NCBI GenBank assembly: GCA_945637225.1
Contig: CALZDE010000086.1
Span: 1 to 8,018 of the forward strand
Reading direction: 5' to 3'
DNA length: 8,018 bases
Source: an uncultured Selenomonadaceae bacterium
Lineage (GTDB): Bacteria > Bacillota > Negativicutes > Selenomonadales > Selenomonadaceae
A program made the position numbers and the translations under genes. The notes beneath the pieces were generated by a model. It was not told the origin of the DNA, did not search any database, and saw only the letters and a program-made list of their open reading frames with translations. Below are positions 5,407 through 8,018 of this stretch, one piece after another; within the stretch, counting starts at the first letter, position 1; every line of letters starts with the position of its first letter.

Positions 5407-7014
5407 TCAATCTCTTTTGTATATGCTCCACAGCAGCCAGCTGCCTAATATCATAGCCGCCAGATAACCAAAAAATCCCAAAAGCGGAATTTCCATTATC
5501 TTCGGTGTCATCTGAGTTGTACAAATCGTACTGGAACCCAAAAGCAGGGCTGCCGAGATTATAGCCATAATCATCTTGTTTATCATTTTATCAATGCGCT
5601 TCAAAGGCTCCTCCGAACCAGTCAAATCGAGATTTACCTTTGTCTGACCGCTAAGAGTCATTTTCAGAATATCAGAAATCTGTTCTGGAAGCTGCATTGA
5701 TTTTTTCATCAGCACGTAACTCTCACGCTTTAAGCGGGAAAGCTCACCCAGCCAGCTGAAGTTTCTCTCAAAATCAAGCTCCAGACTGCGGGTAAATATA
5801 TCCGTAAAGCTCACCTCTGGACAGCACTTCCTAAGAACGCCCTCAATGGTAAGAACACCTCTGGCAAACATGCTGAAGCCACTAGGGACAGCTATATTAT
5901 TACTTTTCAGTACATTAAGTATCTGCCGAATAAGAATTCCCATCTGCAGTGAAGCAAAGTCCAAATCCTTGTACTGATTCATCAGTGCATCTACATCATC
6001 ATAAAGCTGAACATGGTCAATACGTCCCTTTGGCATACCTAGAGCCAGTATAGCATTTTTCATATCCATAGTATCATGAGCCACAAGAGCTATCACCGCA
6101 TTACGTATATTCTTGCGGTCACGGCTGCTGAGCCTGCCCATCATGCCCATATCCAGCCATATTATTTTGTTATCTCTCACCCATATATTTCCTGGGTGCG
6201 GGTCTGCGTGAAAAAAGCCATCTTCTATAATCTGCTTGACATAATGAGTACCCAAGGCCGTACCAATCTCCGACATATTTACTTGAAGCTTTTGCAGATT
6301 TTCTTTGTCATCAATAGGTATTCCCTGCACATAATCCATCACCAGTATACGCTGAGTAGTAAGCTGACGGTTTACGGTAGGACATTCTATCATAGGGTCG
6401 TCTGCATTAACGTGGCGGAACTCATCAATGTGGTCAGCTTCCATAAGAAAATTCATTTCCTGCTTGGCTGTTTCCCACAATTCCGTCACTATACTGCTGA
6501 AATCAACTACACTGCCAGAATCGCTTACAATATTAAGAACAGTCACTGCTCTTTTCAGAAGCATAATATCCCGTTCCATCGTATCATAAATACCCGGTCT
6601 CTGAACCTTAATAACTACCTTTTCGCCAGAAATAAGCTCTGCCCTGTGAACCTGAGCAATAGATGCTGACCCAAGAGTCTTCCTATCTATAGAAGAAAAA
6701 ATAGTCTGCCACTGACATTTATATTCCCCCTCCACCACATCAATGATGGTTTCAAAGGGAATAGGTGACACCTCCGACTGAAGCTTCATCAGCTCATTGC
6801 AGTATTCTTCGGGAAGAAAATCCTGACGCATGCTGATTATCTGTCCCAGCTTTACAAAGGTAGGTCCTAAATCCTCCAGAATAAGGCGGATTTTTAAAGG
6901 AGTAATGCCATGAAGAAGCTCACGTTCCTTCAGTACCTCTACGATTTCCTTTAAGCGTTTAGCGGCTCCCACATCAAGACGTATATCAGCCTGCCCGATA
7001 AACTCCTCCAGCAT
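5407..7014 (-). CDS. ubiB: UbiB/ABC1 (ADCK) family atypical kinase-like protein
   Basis: ABC1/UbiB proteins are atypical protein-kinase-like ATPases, usually membrane-anchored, tied to ubiquinone or other isoprenoid lipid metabolism. The 535-residue product shows the family pattern. The KxGQ motif is KLGQ (55-58), the Ala-rich nucleotide loop is GSASIAQVH (115-123) and the VIK lysine is Lys136. The hinge is near ILVMDYV (223-229), the catalytic-loop-like HADPHPGN lies at 269-276, and the metal-binding motif is LDMG (287-290), where most relatives have DFG. Two C-terminal membrane helices are predicted at about 481-501 and 509-532, ending SIYKRD. The ATG at 7014 has GGAGGT at 7023-7028, spacing 8. 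It lies 37 bp after map and 21 bp before aroH. The substrate is unknown, and a quinone role is not shown by the neighbours except that chorismate is a quinone precursor. The symbol is by family. Confidence 0.9.
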   Translation of the reverse strand: MLEEFIGQADIRLDVGAAKRLKEIVEVLKERELLHGITPLKIRLILEDLGPTFVKLGQIISMRQDFLPEEYCNELMKLQSEVSPIPFETIIDVVEGEYKCQWQTIFSSIDRKTLGSASIAQVHRAELISGEKVVIKVQRPGIYDTMERDIMLLKRAVTVLNIVSDSGSVVDFSSIVTELWETAKQEMNFLMEADHIDEFRHVNADDPMIECPTVNRQLTTQRILVMDYVQGIPIDDKENLQKLQVNMSEIGTALGTHYVKQIIEDGFFHADPHPGNIWVRDNKIIWLDMGMMGRLSSRDRKNIRNAVIALVAHDTMDMKNAILALGMPKGRIDHVQLYDDVDALMNQYKDLDFASLQMGILIRQILNVLKSNNIAVPSGFSMFARGVLTIEGVLRKCCPEVSFTDIFTRSLELDFERNFSWLGELSRLKRESYVLMKKSMQLPEQISDILKMTLSGQTKVNLDLTGSEEPLKRIDKMINKMIMAIISAALLLGSSTICTTQMTPKIMEIPLLGFFGYLAAMILGSWLLWSIYKRD

Positions 7015-7051
7015 TCTCCTTCACCTCCCCAAGTAGTACACAATTGATATA

Positions 7052-7924
7052 TTAGCTTGATAAAATTCTATTGCCTGTTTCGGTTACGAGAACGGTCTTC
7101 TCCCACTGAGCAGAAAGTGAATGGTCCTTTGTGCGGACTGTCCAGCCATCCTTCTTATCTACATTAACAGCATCCTTGCCCATGTTAATCATAGGCTCTA
7201 CGGTCAGAACCATGCCTGGCACTAAGAGCATACCAGTCTGTGGCTCACCGACATGAGAGATAAATGGGTCCTCGTGCATACCCTTACCTACGCCATGACC
7301 ACCTAAAGCAGTAACTACGGAATAACCGTTCTGCTTAGCATAAGCGCCAACTACAGCACCAATATCACCAATGTAATTCCAAGGCTTTACCTGCTCAATG
7401 CCCAGCTCCATGCATTCCTTAGTTACCTTCACCAAACGTTCAGCGGCAGGATTTACATTTCCTACCATAAACATACGGGAAGCATCAGCATAATATCCAT
7501 TATATTCAGTAGTAATATCTACGTTGAGAATATCGCCTTCCTTAAGAATAGTCTTCTTAGATGGAATACCATGACATACTACATCATTTATAGAAATACA
7601 TACGCTCTTTGGATATCCCTCAAAGCCTAAGCAGGAAGGATAAGCACCCTTGCTGATAATAAAATCATGAATAGCAGTATCAATAGCCTCGGTATTCTGA
7701 CCTGCCTCAATCATAGCAGCCGCCAAATCCAAAGCCCCATCATTAATTACGCCAGCCAGACGGATACCCTCAATATCAGCCTCATTCTTAATCAGCTTCT
7801 TTGGTGGTCTTACCTGACCTTTCATAAAATCAAACTTCATTGCGTTGATTTTTTCATCATAAGCCAAATGGCATTTTTTGTACTTACGGCCACTACCGCA
7901 CCAGCACAACTCATTTCTCATCAT
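7052..7924 (-). CDS. map: Type I methionine aminopeptidase with N-terminal SEC-C zinc motif
   Basis: This enzyme removes the initiator methionine from new proteins at the ribosome. The 290-residue form carries a SEC-C zinc-binding motif at residues 4-21 (Cys7, Cys9, Cys18, His19). The pita-bread catalytic domain follows, with His118 in VCHGIPSKK, metal ligands Asp136, Asp147, His210, Glu243 and Glu275, and His217 in GMHEDP. All metal ligands are present. The start is ambiguous. An in-frame ATG at 7951 would begin almost at the predicted transcript 5' end with no Shine-Dalgarno. The ATGs at 7924 and 7921 follow AAAGGA (7936-7941) by 11 and 14 bases and precede the conserved motif directly, so 7924 is chosen. 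It heads the operon with ubiB, aroH and ridA. A housekeeping map often lies in the ribosomal spc region, so a second copy elsewhere is possible. Confidence 0.93.
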   Translation of the reverse strand: MMRNELCWCGSGRKYKKCHLAYDEKINAMKFDFMKGQVRPPKKLIKNEADIEGIRLAGVINDGALDLAAAMIEAGQNTEAIDTAIHDFIISKGAYPSCLGFEGYPKSVCISINDVVCHGIPSKKTILKEGDILNVDITTEYNGYYADASRMFMVGNVNPAAERLVKVTKECMELGIEQVKPWNYIGDIGAVVGAYAKQNGYSVVTALGGHGVGKGMHEDPFISHVGEPQTGMLLVPGMVLTVEPMINMGKDAVNVDKKDGWTVRTKDHSLSAQWEKTVLVTETGNRILSS

Positions 7925-7935
7925 ATGGAATAGCA

Positions 7936-7941
7936 TCCTTT
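7936..7941 (-). promoter_or_regulatory. Ribosome binding site favouring the 7924 start of map
   Basis: AAAGGA lies 11 bases before the ATG at 7924. The ATG at 7936 overlaps it and the ATG at 7951 lies upstream of it, so neither of those can use it. The spacing is longer than in the other genes of the window. Confidence 0.6.
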
Positions 7942-7960
7942 CAATATACATTCAAAAGCT

Positions 7961-7989
7961 ATTATAACGCTTTTAAGCAAGAAAATCAA
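7961..7989 (-). promoter_or_regulatory. Housekeeping promoter of the map-ubiB-aroH-ridA operon
   Basis: TATAAT at 7961-7966 is a perfect -10 box, and TTGATT at 7984-7989 (four of six -35 bases) is 17 bp upstream. Transcription should start near 7953, almost on top of the first in-frame ATG at 7951. This gives a leader of about 30 bases for the preferred start at 7924. Confidence 0.82.
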
Positions 7990-7999
7990 TTATAAATTG
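7987..7999. repeat. Small palindrome overlapping the map -35 box
   Basis: CAATT-ATA-AATTG is a perfect 5-bp inverted repeat overlapping the -35 hexamer. It could be an operator half-site pair, but it is very AT-rich and short, so chance is likely. Confidence 0.2.
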
Positions 8000-8018
8000 T
8001 TTTTCCACATTAAAGAAT

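Noticed and set aside
6076..6669. A 197-codon plus-strand open frame opposite ubiB
   Set aside because: It is antisense to conserved ABC1 motifs, including HADPHPGN, and has no supporting signal of its own.
7989..7994. A second TATAAT upstream of the main map promoter
   Set aside because: The matching -35 position reads TTCTTT, and the downstream promoter is clearly better.

Overview
The window is an ordinary core-genome segment of a low-to-moderate GC Gram-positive-type bacterium. The order L7Ae-like protein, rpsL, rpsG, fusA, tuf is the Bacillota (Firmicutes) form of the str operon. A SEC-C-tagged methionine aminopeptidase, an AroH-type chorismate mutase and strong AGGAGG ribosome binding sites also fit Bacillota. 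I cannot resolve the class; Clostridia and Negativicutes both fit. Every supported gene lies on the minus strand, so transcription runs from high to low coordinates. The coding DNA is moderate in GC and the spacers are very AT-rich.

Region 1 (7954 down to about 4487) reads as one operon of four genes: map, a ubiB/ABC1-family kinase-like gene, aroH and ridA. It starts at a well-formed sigma-70-type promoter (TTGATT, 17 bp, TATAAT) at the right edge. It ends at a 14-bp hairpin followed by a U-rich tract just after ridA. The gaps between genes are 37, 21 and 42 bp and each gene has its own Shine-Dalgarno sequence. The four functions are N-terminal methionine removal, an ABC1 atypical kinase or ATPase linked to isoprenoid lipids, chorismate to prephenate, and detoxification of reactive enamines. 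They do not form one obvious pathway.

Region 2 (4487 to 4180) is a 0.4-kb AT-rich intergenic stretch. It holds the terminator of the first operon, a run of A/T tracts, and a near-consensus promoter (TTGACA, 17 bp, TATTAT) for the str operon. A small inverted repeat flanks its -10 box.

Region 3 (4179 down to 1) is the str operon: an L7Ae/YbxF-like K-turn protein, ribosomal proteins S12 and S7, elongation factor G, and the first 234 codons of EF-Tu, which is cut by the window edge. Hairpins sit in the L7Ae-rpsL and fusA-tuf gaps, and two weak ones sit around the rpsL-rpsG junction. The usual upstream partners rpoB and rpoC are not there, so the operon is transcribed independently.

I found no mobile element, CRISPR array, tRNA, rRNA or obviously new system. 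The points most worth a second look are the Glu-to-Gln change at the expected catalytic position of AroH, the unlinked str operon with its palindrome-flanked promoter, the unusual four-gene cluster, and the intercistronic hairpins.
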